The notes under the pieces were generated by a model. That model had not been told where the DNA came from. It saw nothing but the letters and a program-made list of their open reading frames with translations, and made no database searches. Below, in pieces: positions 11,766 to 19,836 of a stretch of 64,000 nucleotides of DNA (positions are counted from its first letter, which is position 1; the number at the start of each line of letters is the position of its first letter). The position numbers were made by a program, and so were the translations under genes. This DNA comes from Alligator mississippiensis. Taxonomy: Eukaryota > Chordata > Crocodylia > Alligatoridae. Location of the stretch: contig NC_081827.1 in NCBI RefSeq assembly GCF_030867095.1, forward strand, positions 214,081,310 through 214,145,309, in the 5' to 3' direction.

Positions 11766-12921
11766 CAAAGTCTAGCATAATGTGGCCCCTGTCTCTGTTG
11801 TGGGCTGTAGATGCTATCATAATAGCAATGATGAATACCTTATTGCTAATCATAGTCCTTCCTCATTGACTAGGTGGATCATTGATCATTTAATTTTCCT
11901 ATTCCCATTGAATTCAATGGCACAATATCAGTGTGTAAAATCTTAAGCACTTCCATAATTTTTCGTAGGAGCAGTGCCTAACAGTGTAAACTGGTGAGTA
12001 CTAAAACCCTAAGGAAATTCCTTTTGAATAGATGTATATATGGTACTATTCTTTTCCTGATAACACTGTGGAAGGTGGCCAAATATACTGGCCATATCTA
12101 CACAAAAAGCTGACTGTGCAAAAGCCTGTAAGTACTATAAGTAGTGCTGCGTGGCAGTTAGCATGATGCAACACGACTACGCAGTAGTCTCAAGCTACTG
12201 CACAGTCAGCATCATGAAAAATCGATTTGGTGATGCTGACTGCTGAGTCATTACGCTGCAGTCATTTAGCACTTGTTTATACAAGTACTAAATGACTGTG
12301 CAGTCAGCATCTTGTGTAGCAAGTATTAAATGACTACATGGTAACCAGAGTTACTGCGCAGTAGCATCACCAAATTTTTTGTGACATTGACTGTACAGTA
12401 GCCTGCAACTACTGTGCATTAGTGTCATATCATGCTTTCTGACATGCGACACTTGTTTATACAAGTACTAAATGATTGCAGTAATAGCTGCACAGTCAAC
12501 ATCTTGTGCAGACACATCCACTGAGGAGGTAATAGAAGAATGGTTCCACCCAGGCCCAGAATTTCTAAACCACATGTATACACATGGGCACACGCACACA
12601 CACATGCACAGGAATGTGCTATACATTTACAGTTAAAAATTACAGCAAATTAAAGTGTAAATGGATCAAGTTCCACAGGTTATAACTTACCATGCCAGCT
12701 AACCATATGGGCTAGAATCTGAATGAATATTAACAAAAAGCTGTGCTAAAATGTAAATATTTACCTTGGTCACTCGGACTGGGATATTTTTCTACTGCAT
12801 TTGACAGCAAGTGTTTAGGTTTTGATCTTCTTAATCCATTTCTTTTTTCTTCATTGAGGTTTTGAGCCAAAAACATATGGTATTCTAATATCCATAAAAG
12901 CCAACAAAATCTGGTGAACAT
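2461..12921 (-). CDS. COL28A1: Collagen type XXVIII alpha 1, N-terminal half (10 coding exons, runs off left edge)
   Basis: This is a secreted extracellular-matrix collagen. Joining ten exons (12765-12921, 8720-9304, 8405-8478, 7957-7977, 7378-7437, 5424-5477, 4911-4955, 4317-4343, 3175-3219, 2461-2505) gives 371 codons with no stop. The product has a hydrophobic signal peptide (residues 1 to about 19), a short charged linker, one vWA domain (residues about 60-245) with a full MIDAS (DSSES, a GTYT threonine, LLTDG), a linker, a Cys-rich joint (CNCEKG), and then 27 Gly-X-Y triplets without interruption. Collagen exons of 27, 45 and 54 bp in phase 0 are typical of fibril-type triple-helix genes. 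A single N-terminal vWA followed by this collagen start fits type XXVIII. In human the gene also has a C-terminal vWA and a Kunitz domain, which would lie beyond the left edge. Collagen VI-like chains are the alternative; I judge them less likely because they usually carry different N-terminal vWA arrays. Confidence 0.85.
2820..2893. repeat. Short palindromic MITE-like hairpin
   Basis: The arms GGCCTGATCCTACTCCCATT and, inverted, AAGTGGGAGTAGACTTGGGCC face each other over about 75 bp. This is a typical small foldback element in a collagen intron. Confidence 0.6.
3175..3219 (-). CDS. COL28A1: COL28A1 coding exon 9: 45-bp collagen exon
   Basis: Five triplets ([15 protein letters not shown]). 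It includes a Cys in the Y position of a triplet, which is unusual inside a triple helix and may be a crosslink point. Confidence 0.85.
3361..4165. mobile_element. Non-autonomous TIR element, C-rich interior
   Basis: The left end ACCATATCTTCCCAAATTCA is matched, inverted, by the right end (reverse complement ACCATAGTTACTCAAATCCA). The interior of about 650 bp is extremely C-rich on the plus strand and gives long but meaningless open frames. A related, longer element lies at about 24993. I cannot assign a superfamily. Confidence 0.65.
4317..4343 (-). CDS. COL28A1: COL28A1 coding exon 8: 27-bp collagen exon
   Basis: Three triplets (GKSGYKGEK) after a pyrimidine tract ending CCTAG, with a GTATAA donor. 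Confidence 0.8.
4911..4955 (-). CDS. COL28A1: COL28A1 coding exon 7: 45-bp collagen exon
   Basis: Five triplets ([15 protein letters not shown]), with an ATAG acceptor and a strong GTAAGG donor. Confidence 0.87.
5041..5190. mobile_element. Compact 102-bp TIR element with partial second copy
   Basis: 5041-5142 begins TTATTTACTTGAATCCAGGA and ends TTTGGATTTGAGTAAATATG, the same inverted ends as the element at 3361 but almost without interior. 5143-5190 repeats the right half (ending CTTGGATTTGAGTA), as a partial tandem copy. Confidence 0.6.
5424..5477 (-). CDS. COL28A1: COL28A1 coding exon 6: 54-bp collagen exon
   Basis: Six Gly-X-Y triplets ([18 protein letters not shown]) in the canonical 54-bp collagen exon size, with a GTAG acceptor and a GTAATA donor. 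Confidence 0.88.
5640..6970. repeat. CAG/TGC-rich interspersed repeat, split by a hAT element
   Basis: The pieces before 5961 and after 6756 share ordered segments with 55300-55560 (GCAGCAGTGTG, GAGCCTGGC, CACTGCTGCCC, GGCCAGCACAAG, AATGCATGCC). They are one repeat interrupted by the hAT element at 5969-6748. The superfamily is not recognised. Confidence 0.55.
5969..6748. mobile_element. Non-autonomous hAT element with perfect 8-bp TSD
   Basis: CCCAGGAC is duplicated exactly at 5961-5968 and 6749-6756. The ends are CAAGGTTCCTTCTAAG and, inverted, CAATGTTCCCTCTAAG. An 8-bp target duplication with CA...TG ends is diagnostic for hAT. The 780-bp interior is GC-rich, and its open frames on both strands look like no transposase. 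Confidence 0.85.
7378..7437 (-). CDS. COL28A1: COL28A1 coding exon 5: Cys joint and first triplets
   Basis: 60 bp reading [20 protein letters not shown]. Three cysteines lie just before the first Gly-X-Y triplets, a common place for interchain bonding. Acceptor AAAG, donor GTAAGT. Confidence 0.85.
7957..7977 (-). CDS. COL28A1: COL28A1 coding exon 4: 21-bp micro-exon
   Basis: Seven codons (KNQAEEG) between a TTTACAG acceptor and a strong GTAAGT donor. The exon keeps phase 0. The call is based on splice signals and position, since a 21-bp exon has little content of its own. Confidence 0.6.
8405..8478 (-). CDS. COL28A1: COL28A1 coding exon 3: linker
   Basis: 74 bp between a TTACAG acceptor and a GTAGTT donor. 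Read in phase 1 it gives a polar linker ([14 protein letters not shown]...), ending in phase 0. All later exons are multiples of three, so this phase is forced. Confidence 0.7.
8720..9304 (-). CDS. COL28A1: COL28A1 coding exon 2: complete vWA domain
   Basis: 585 bp, phase 1 to phase 1. It opens with D-E-D-C before the first strand and closes with V-C-M-D-T, so the two cysteines that usually tie the vWA ends together are both present. The MIDAS residues are DSSES, the Thr of GTYT and the Asp of LLTDG. The donor used must be the weak GTTTTA at 8719. A better-looking GTATGT at 8735 would end in phase 0 and throw the next exons out of frame. Confidence 0.85.
9494..10837 (+). mobile_element. CR1 LINE, 5'-truncated, 3' end present
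   Basis: The broken second reading frame gives CR1 reverse transcriptase: [13 protein letters not shown] near 9690, FAGDTKL near 9955 where active copies have FADD, then the typical C-terminal part ending at 10748 ([30 protein letters not shown]). The 3' end GGTTGGACTCGATGACC and the terminal ACGAATCTATGAA repeat are present. Frameshifts and the D-to-G change in the catalytic motif make it dead. It lies in COL28A1 coding intron 1. Confidence 0.93.
11213..11713 (-). mobile_element. CR1 LINE 3' fragment
   Basis: The terminal repeat ATAGATTTCATAGA is at 11218, followed by GGCTGGAAGGGACCTC. The coding part upstream on the minus strand reads [17 protein letters not shown] and [11 protein letters not shown]. 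It is cut off next to the TG repeat at 11733, and it is inverted relative to the CR1 copy at 9494. Confidence 0.92.
11733..11762. repeat. (TG)15 microsatellite
   Basis: A pure TG dinucleotide run sits at the truncated 5' side of the minus-strand CR1 fragment. Confidence 0.97.
12082..12522. mobile_element. Short TIR element with internal tandem duplication
   Basis: The ends GGCCATATCTACACAA and, inverted, GGATGTGTCTGCACAAG match. Inside, TTGTTTATACAAGTACTAAA occurs twice (about 12273 and 12454), each followed by a CAGTCA(G/A)CATCTTGTG block. Related elements lie at 50932 and 58971. Confidence 0.6.
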
Positions 12922-12933
12922 GGTTTTTTTTTC
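12765..12933 (-). CDS. COL28A1: COL28A1 coding exon 1: signal peptide
   Basis: The start codon is at 12921-12919. A TTTAG acceptor places the exon start at 12933, so there should be a separate upstream 5'UTR exon. The first residues are hydrophobic ([15 protein letters not shown]), with probable cleavage before Gln-Asn. The remainder is basic and polar. It ends in phase 1 at a GTAAAT donor (12764-12759). Confidence 0.8.
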
Positions 12934-14800
12934 CTAAATAACAAAAACAGTAAAGATACATGTAACAAATTCATATAATGACAATGAAACATGAGTTTGC
13001 TTTGTTCCCTTAGCAGCAACATTGATGTGTATAAATAGTGTGCAGATTCAGCATTAATATATGCTCTACACAGAATATTCAAGTAGTTCATCTGTTCTTT
13101 GATATTCATCAATAGTCAGTTAATTTAACAGCACTAAAAGAGACTTACTCACTCAAAATCCACTGAAGTGAGGAATGGAGAATAGATCTTTAAAACAGTA
13201 ACTTAAAAAATACATCAACATAGGCATTTCACTACAGTTTTAGTAAGATTTAGATTAGTTGCCTAAATTTAACTTAAAGTTATTAATGCATGGGGCAAAC
13301 TATTCCATATGACACAAACATGCTTAAGGCATCTTTGCACAAAAAGATTATGTCAGGAAGCATTTAATATACTAAATTAAATAATGTAAAAATGGAAAAT
13401 GGCATTCCTATGATGGAGGTATTATAACAAATTTACCAACAAAAAACATAAAGCCCAAACTGCCACTAATTTTGGCTGTCTCAATTTGTAGATGTCTTAA
13501 GTTGGACAGCCACAACTTTTGGTGTTTTGTAGCAGGAAGTGGTACAGTAAGGATTTAGATTTGAAAAGGTCCCGGCTGCCTATCCAGGCTCCACTGGCTG
13601 CCCAATTCACAAGACTCTACTGCCTCTTGCTAGAAGGAAGGAATGCCTGGCTACCAAAGCACATTTCCTGAATCGTAGCAGAAATTCCCTATTTAGATGC
13701 CTCGGCTATGGTTACTCTAGTGCAGGTATGGACAATCTGTGTGTCATGCAAGATATCAGGGAGGGAAAAAAAACACAGCAGCAGATAGCACAGGAAGCAG
13801 AAATCAGAGCAGCAGAGGGGCAGGGAGTACAGGGAAGGAAGCAGAAAGCAAAACAGCAGGTCAGGAAGGGGAAGGTGATCAAAGTAGCACTCAGGGAGGG
13901 TGCAGGGTTAATTTGTGACACACCTGCCAAAAAGGTTGCCTTACTGCTCAAGCATTTCTATTCAGATGTATGGATCTTGAAGTAGCTCCACTTCTGCTTT
14001 AGCAGTGCTAGCAATGATAAGAGCACTAGTATAGTCCAGCTACCAGCCATTTCACCATTGTGTCTTTTAAACCCGTGCAGGAGTAGGTTATTTTTCATAT
14101 TGCTGCCTTTTAGAACTATAAAGCTTTCCTTTTGGTGCTGGCCAAAGTGAAGCATTTCCTTTTTTCTTCTTCTAAAGCACTGAGTATCATTCATGAGTAG
14201 GCCTCCAGACTAGATGGAATCATACTCTAAATGCTGGGATTCACTTTAACTCACAAGCTTTTCTATATTGGGTTATGACACAAGCTTCCAAAAAGCTTTT
14301 AAAACAGAATTCCCTCAAGGTTTTCTGTTTGTAAGAATCCTAAGAACTCCCCGAGGATGAGCTGTTTCTATCTTCTAGAGACTCCTGCTGAATTTCCTTC
14401 TGCTGCCCTCATGCTACTGTCAGCTGGTAACACAGGTGGACCTAGAGTTTTGAAAAGGGGGGTGCAGCCAGCGAGGTGCCCTATCACCTACGAAAACAAC
14501 ACCTTATTCTTCTCCAGTTATAAAGAAATTAAGTGGGTTATGAATACACCAGAGGCCTAGAGCCACATTATTCACTTTAAGAGGGAAGTGAAAAACAAAT
14601 ATTGCTTCATTGGAAGGAGTTCAAAACAGGCTGTGAAATAGGAGCTGCATTCCCAGGAGCAGCTGACAGAGGCAGAAGCAAAACTAGGTCCGTGGGTGGA
14701 ACATCAAGACCAAGGAAGGGGCCTTCCTGCCTGTATAACGAGGGTTAGAAGGGAGCAGGTAGATGAGAAGGAGCCCTGAAGTCAAGCTACTCCCTCCCAC
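12934..14800. other. COL28A1 5' intron region; no gene seen
   Basis: This is between the signal-peptide exon and the CpG island, so it is probably the first intron. At 13728-13950 there is a purine-rich stretch between inverted TGTGTGTCAT and TGTGACACA motifs, probably an old DNA-transposon remnant. The rest is unassigned. Confidence 0.5.
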
Positions 14801-15760
14801 CGCCTGACTGGAAATGCCCCGGTGCTGCCAGGCCCTTGGCTTTAAACCTCGGGGGGAGCACCAGTGCCCATCTGCTCCTGCCCCTAGTACACGGGGCCGC
14901 AGCGGAGACACTGCCAGGCGGGTGTGCCCGGCTCTACGATGGAGGCAGGGAACTAGGTCTAAACAAAGCGTCCAGGGGACCCCGGCAAGACCCCAGCGCC
15001 TGCGCTCGCCCCGGACGCGCGGAGCCGGCCTCCCGCGGGGCCACCCCGGCGCTGCTGCCCCAGCGCCGCTTTCCCTCGCAGCGGAGCTCCGGCCGTCGGG
15101 GGCAGGCCAGGGCCAAAGCCGCGGGCGGAGCGGGCAGGTGCGAGGCACGGCGCTGCCCTTCTCCGCGCCCGCCCCAGCCCGGGACGCCCCGGCTCCGCTT
15201 ACCCCGCTCCGCTCCGCTCCGCTCCTGCTCCCCCGGGCTCCAGCGCAGTCGGGCAGCCGCGCTCCCCTGCCGCGATCCGCCGGCGGCCCCAGCCTCCGCA
15301 CGCAGCGCTCGCTGTGCTGCCCCGACGGGACGGGCCGGGCCGTGCCGGGACGGGGCTGGACGCTCGGCTCAGGGCTGGACCCGCTCGCAGGCTGCCGGCA
15401 GCCGCGCTGTAGCCCGGCCGCAAGCGAAGCCGCCCCGTCTGCCGCGCGAGTCCGGGCTGGGCGGCAGCTCAGGGACTAGTGTCGTCCCGTGCCCAGCGCC
15501 CGGCTCCGCAGGGGAGGCCGCGGCTGAGGGAGGCAGGAGAGCGCGAGCGCGAGCGGGGCGCTCACCTCCGGCAGCTGCCCCCGCTTCCCTCTGCGGCGCA
15601 CCCCCCACAGCCCGCCCACAGCCACGCTCAGCCACGGCCCGGCACACACACCCCCTCCTCTCCCGCCGGGCTCGGCCCCGGCCCCGGCCCCGGCCCCCCC
15701 GCTCGCTCTCCACTCACCCCACAGCCAAAATCCAGCTCTGGGCCCCACATGGCAAGAAGG
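14800..15760 (-). promoter_or_regulatory. COL28A1: CpG island, probable COL28A1 promoter and 5'UTR exon
   Basis: A dense CpG, GC-box-rich block lies in an otherwise CpG-poor region, about 2 kb upstream of the exon that starts at 12933 with a splice acceptor. On the minus strand it holds candidate donors GAG|GTGAGC ending at 15566 and GGG|GTGAGT near 15719, either of which could end a non-coding first exon. Long open frames here on both strands are a by-product of base composition. The link to COL28A1 is by position and orientation only; it could also serve a divergent plus-strand transcript. Confidence 0.6.
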
Positions 15761-15789
15761 ACGTGAGCACTATTTGCAAGGCAACGCTG

Positions 15790-16215
15790 ATGGCCTGGGG
15801 GAGGGGAGGCTTCTGAGGAAAGGCTGCAAGAACCGCGGCTATTGGGCCTGGAGAAGGGACGCCTGAGTGGGGGGATGTTAAATGGTCTTCAACCACCTGA
15901 AGGGCAATTACAGAGAAGATGGAGATGGGCCTGTAGAGGGCAAGGTTAGGAGCGAAGGCCTGAAGCTTCAGAGGGGAACTTGAGGCTGGAGCTGAGGGGG
16001 AACTTTCTGGCCAGGAGGGTGGTCAAGCATTTGAACAAGCTACAGAGAAAAACTGTGCAATCTCCATCCTTGGAAGTTTTCAAGAGCGGGTTAGACAGAT
16101 GCTTGGCTGGGAGAGTTTAGTCAGGGATGCTCCTGCTTTGAGCAGAGGCCTGGAGTAGATGGCATAGACTAGGTGAGGTCCCTTCCAGCCCTACTTGCCT
16201 ATGATCCTGTGATCT
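15790..16215 (+). mobile_element. Old CR1 3' fragment
   Basis: It contains typical CR1 C-terminal and 3' sequence in decayed form (TTTTCAAGAGCGGGTTAGAC, AGGTCCCTTCCAGCCCTA) ending near CTATGATCCTGTGATC. It abuts the CpG island. Confidence 0.8.
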
Positions 16216-16518
16216 CTGCCCCTACACCCATGCACAACCACTCTAGTATTTCTTCTCAGCCATATCTCTCCACACCCACTATCCCACTCATACCCACTCA
16301 TCTACATTCACCCATCTGTTGATACCCATTTGGGTGCACCTACCCAAATACAAACACCATGAATCCTCACGACTTCCAGACCCCACTCCCCACCTCCATT
16401 CATACCAGTGCAGGCTTCCATTCCCACAGATACCCAAAAATGCATCCAACCATCACCCATGGACACTCTTGTATCTTCCCACAAAGTTACTCATTCATGA
16501 CTACTGGTATTTGCATAT

Positions 16519-17121
16519 TTCAGGGATCTATTTTGTAACCATGTTGGTCTGAGAAAAAGAGAAATACAAAACTCTAAACATCAGAGGTGATGCCTTTTAT
16601 TAGACTAACTAAAAACAGCAAGAAATATTTTTTTCTTTGCAAGCTTTCAGGCACATGCACCCTTCTTCAGGCTGTGGAGAAACCAAAAGATTGTAAAAGT
16701 CCTCTTAGGTAGAAAATAAACTTCATTTTGCACAGAGGAAGCTGAAGCTGTACATATATTCCCCTGGGTTCCTGAGAATCTCTTGTGTGAGTTGCTCTTT
16801 GATGTACAGATAAGGCTGTTTTCTTTCCTGGAGGTGTCAGATGTCAGAAGCAAGCAGGGAGGTACAGAAATCTTTCTTTCTTGTTTAGCAATGAAGTTTA
16901 TTTTTCCCCAAATGGCTAAAATATGGTATCTTCCATATTTCAAGGATCTATTTTGTAGCCATGTTGGTCTGAGAGAGAGAAATACAAAATTCTAAAACTT
17001 TTGGTTTGGAGGTGATACCTTTTATTAGACCAACTAAAAATAGTTAAAAAAATATTTCAAGCTTTTGGGCTTTAGTTGGTTTAATATAAAGTATCACTTC
17101 TCAACCAAGAGTTTTAGAGCT
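16519..17121. mobile_element. Penelope-type terminal-repeat cluster with 14-bp TSD
   Basis: TGGTATTTGCATAT flanks the insertion at 16505-16518 and 17122-17135. Inside are two direct copies, exactly 420 bp apart, of a block beginning CATATTTCA(G/A)GGATCTATTT and including CTTTTATTAGAC(T/C)AACTAA. A third, inverted copy of the same motif (17068-17121) forms a hairpin with the second. The same TTTTATTAGACCAAC tail ends the Penelope-like element at 41.4 kb. There is no coding sequence. Confidence 0.7.
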
Positions 17122-17135
17122 TGGTATTTGCATAT

Positions 17136-19836
17136 GCACCCACTTCCATTCATGCCAATACACCCACCTTTCAGTATATACCTAGCCAACCTTCATTATA
17201 ACAGCTAGAACTATGTGTTCATGTCTTTGGTCTGTTTTCCAACATAGATCCTGCCAAATCCTAATTGTAACACAACATAAATCTTGTCAAAGTGTTCTAT
17301 ATGTATATGAACTATTTCAGACTTCAATTGTGGAGAATAATGTGAATCTTTACAAAAATGACAGATTATATTAGCACCTTGGAATGTGGCAAGGTGTGTG
17401 TCTTCTTATGAGCCTGAGAGCTATGAAATTGGCAATTATCACTCTTGGTATGATTGCCCTGGTTGAACAAGTTAAAGGGTAGGGACAATACAGAATGCAC
17501 TCCCTTGGTCCTCCTGGCCAGGACAGCAGGTTCAATAATTGGTCAATAATCTGTCCTCCCCCAAAAGTTAAATTACAGAAACAGAGTAGCTATTCTGGGA
17601 AACAGCATGTTAAATAGGGATGGCAGAAGAACCCTTTTGTGTCCTACATGACATCTGCTGACCCAGCAAGGACTCAAGGCTTGAATATCAGAACTATGAA
17701 GGTGAGCAAACATTACTGTTATAACTATTCAGTCTCTGACTACAGTCTTTGAAAGATGCTTCTTGTTCTTCTAACTAGAAGTGGTGTTCTGAACTATAGC
17801 TTTTACTTTTTCTTTTTTATATTATGAAACTATGAAACCCAGAGGCAAGAAGCGATTTCCAAGGTAGACCTGTCAGAGTGGAATGCATCACTGAAGGTGT
17901 GACCATAAAAACTTCTGTAGTTAGGTTTTGTAATTTTAATCTTAAAATATCTGATATCACATCAACTCCTTGTACCATTTTCCTACATGTAAGTGGCTTG
18001 ATTTGCAAATATGATCAGCACCTCTTATGATCAGCATCTCTAGTTCCCATTGAAATGATTAAGTTTGAAAGTTTTAACTAAATGTGTGTGAATTCTGAAG
18101 GCTCTGTCACTGATATAAAAACAAAAACTTTTAGTGGTTGTAGATTGTCTCAGGACTTTATGAATGCTCTTACCATTTTTCCAAAGTGCAATCAAGTATA
18201 CATAGACCTCTTCCACAGTATGCCTGCCTAAGTTTTTTCTAAATTTTAATTTTAAAAAGAGCTGGCAAGACCCTCCTAAGAAAAACAGTAACACCAAGAT
18301 TATTTGGATGGTCACTGTGAAGTCTCCAGGACATACACACTATAACATGGTTTGGTTTGTATATCAGGAAAGGCACTGAGAACAAGGGGACCTGAGAGCC
18401 CCGGCCCCCCTCAGGAAAAGGGCTGTCACCTGAAATGCATAAAACTTTCCACGTGCCCATCATCTTAGCACCCCCCCTCCTCCTGACAAAAATAAAAGTC
18501 AGCACCTATGTATACTGGTGTTATTGCAGATCAGAATCTGAACCCTGCAGAAGGGAGCAGATTACACGTGATCATATTTTGAATATTTATATCTTTGAAT
18601 ATCTGTGAATAGCAGCTAAGTTTAGTCATGGAGGATTATTTTTTGGGCAGGGCTTGAAGAGTCCTACCTACTATGTTATTTTCCGTCTCCCCCAACGTTG
18701 GTGGCACATCCAGGAAAAGAGAAGGCTCTTTTTCACAGCATAAATGCCATCATTAGGCTATTCATTTTTATTTAAAAAGTACTTGGCGTGAACACTAAAA
18801 CATTTTAAATTAAAATTAAGAAATTCCCCAAAGTTCTACATGATATATTAACCTTCAGCTGTAGTGAGATAATTATCATGGCAGAAAACAATCTTAGTGA
18901 ATAGGATGTTCTTCAATTCTGTAGATCTCTTGTATGGCAAAAGTTAGTAAGCTATAATGGACAATATGCATTTTGACTCTTAAGCAAAGGATACTAAACT
19001 CGATTTGGTTTTTTCCTTTTTTAAGGCCAGGCCTGCTCTGTGAACAGTGAAACATCCATGCAGTGAAATTGGTAAGGTTCTGCTGTCCAAGACAGTGCAA
19101 GATAGTTTTTCACAAAACTACAAAATTATAATGCATTTTTATAACACATTTTTATAATACAAAATTATAATATATTTAAACAAATCTGTGAAGAGCTAAG
19201 TTGACTGACAGGGTGCTGACAATGACTCAGTGACCAATAAAGGGCAAATTGTGTTTGGTGTCATGTCATCTTAACATTATTAAACTGTTGGCACTAACTA
19301 GCTGACACAATGCAAACACAATTTCCCTTTGTCTATCCTGACTAGTCAGTTGTGGTCAGCCCCATGCCAGCTAATCTGACTCTTTGTGATTGTTATCAAC
19401 ACAATGACATATTTTATACCACATGAGCCCAGAAAGACTGCCCAAGGAGACTGCAAGAGGCACTGGGGAGGGGAGGGGAATAGAATGGGTAACATTCTGA
19501 CATCCACTTTCTACTTCACACCATGGGCTGTAATAGTAGCAATAGAATGGTTGAAGTAGTCCTTTGGGTATTTGTAGCTGCAGGGTAGGCAAAGGCTATA
19601 TCCCGAGTGTAGGTTTGATCTCAGGTTTTGCTTCAGCTGAGATTGACATCCCACATACTTTCCTGTGAGAATAATGGCTTAATTCAGCCTGGGTCCTATT
19701 TGGCTTTCATCACTACACCATAATTCTACTTGATCTGCACTTTATCTACTTCCTTTTCTTCTGCACTGCAAGACACCTCCACTTCCCCAACATTTTAATT
19801 CCACATTGTGTGTTCTGTGAGCACTGTGCTTCATAT
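17136..19836. other. Intergenic, no gene seen
   Basis: AT-rich sequence without recognisable exons. The 14440-14480 and 18360-18500 regions both carry GGGGGGTGC-type motifs and may be remnants of one old repeat. I see no supported gene or RNA. Confidence 0.5.

Noticed and set aside
14836-15816. 326-codon open frame on the plus strand
   Set aside because: It lies in a CpG island, where stops are rare by composition. It is Pro/Arg/Ala-rich, shares the region with equally long frames on the other strand, and has no recognisable domain.
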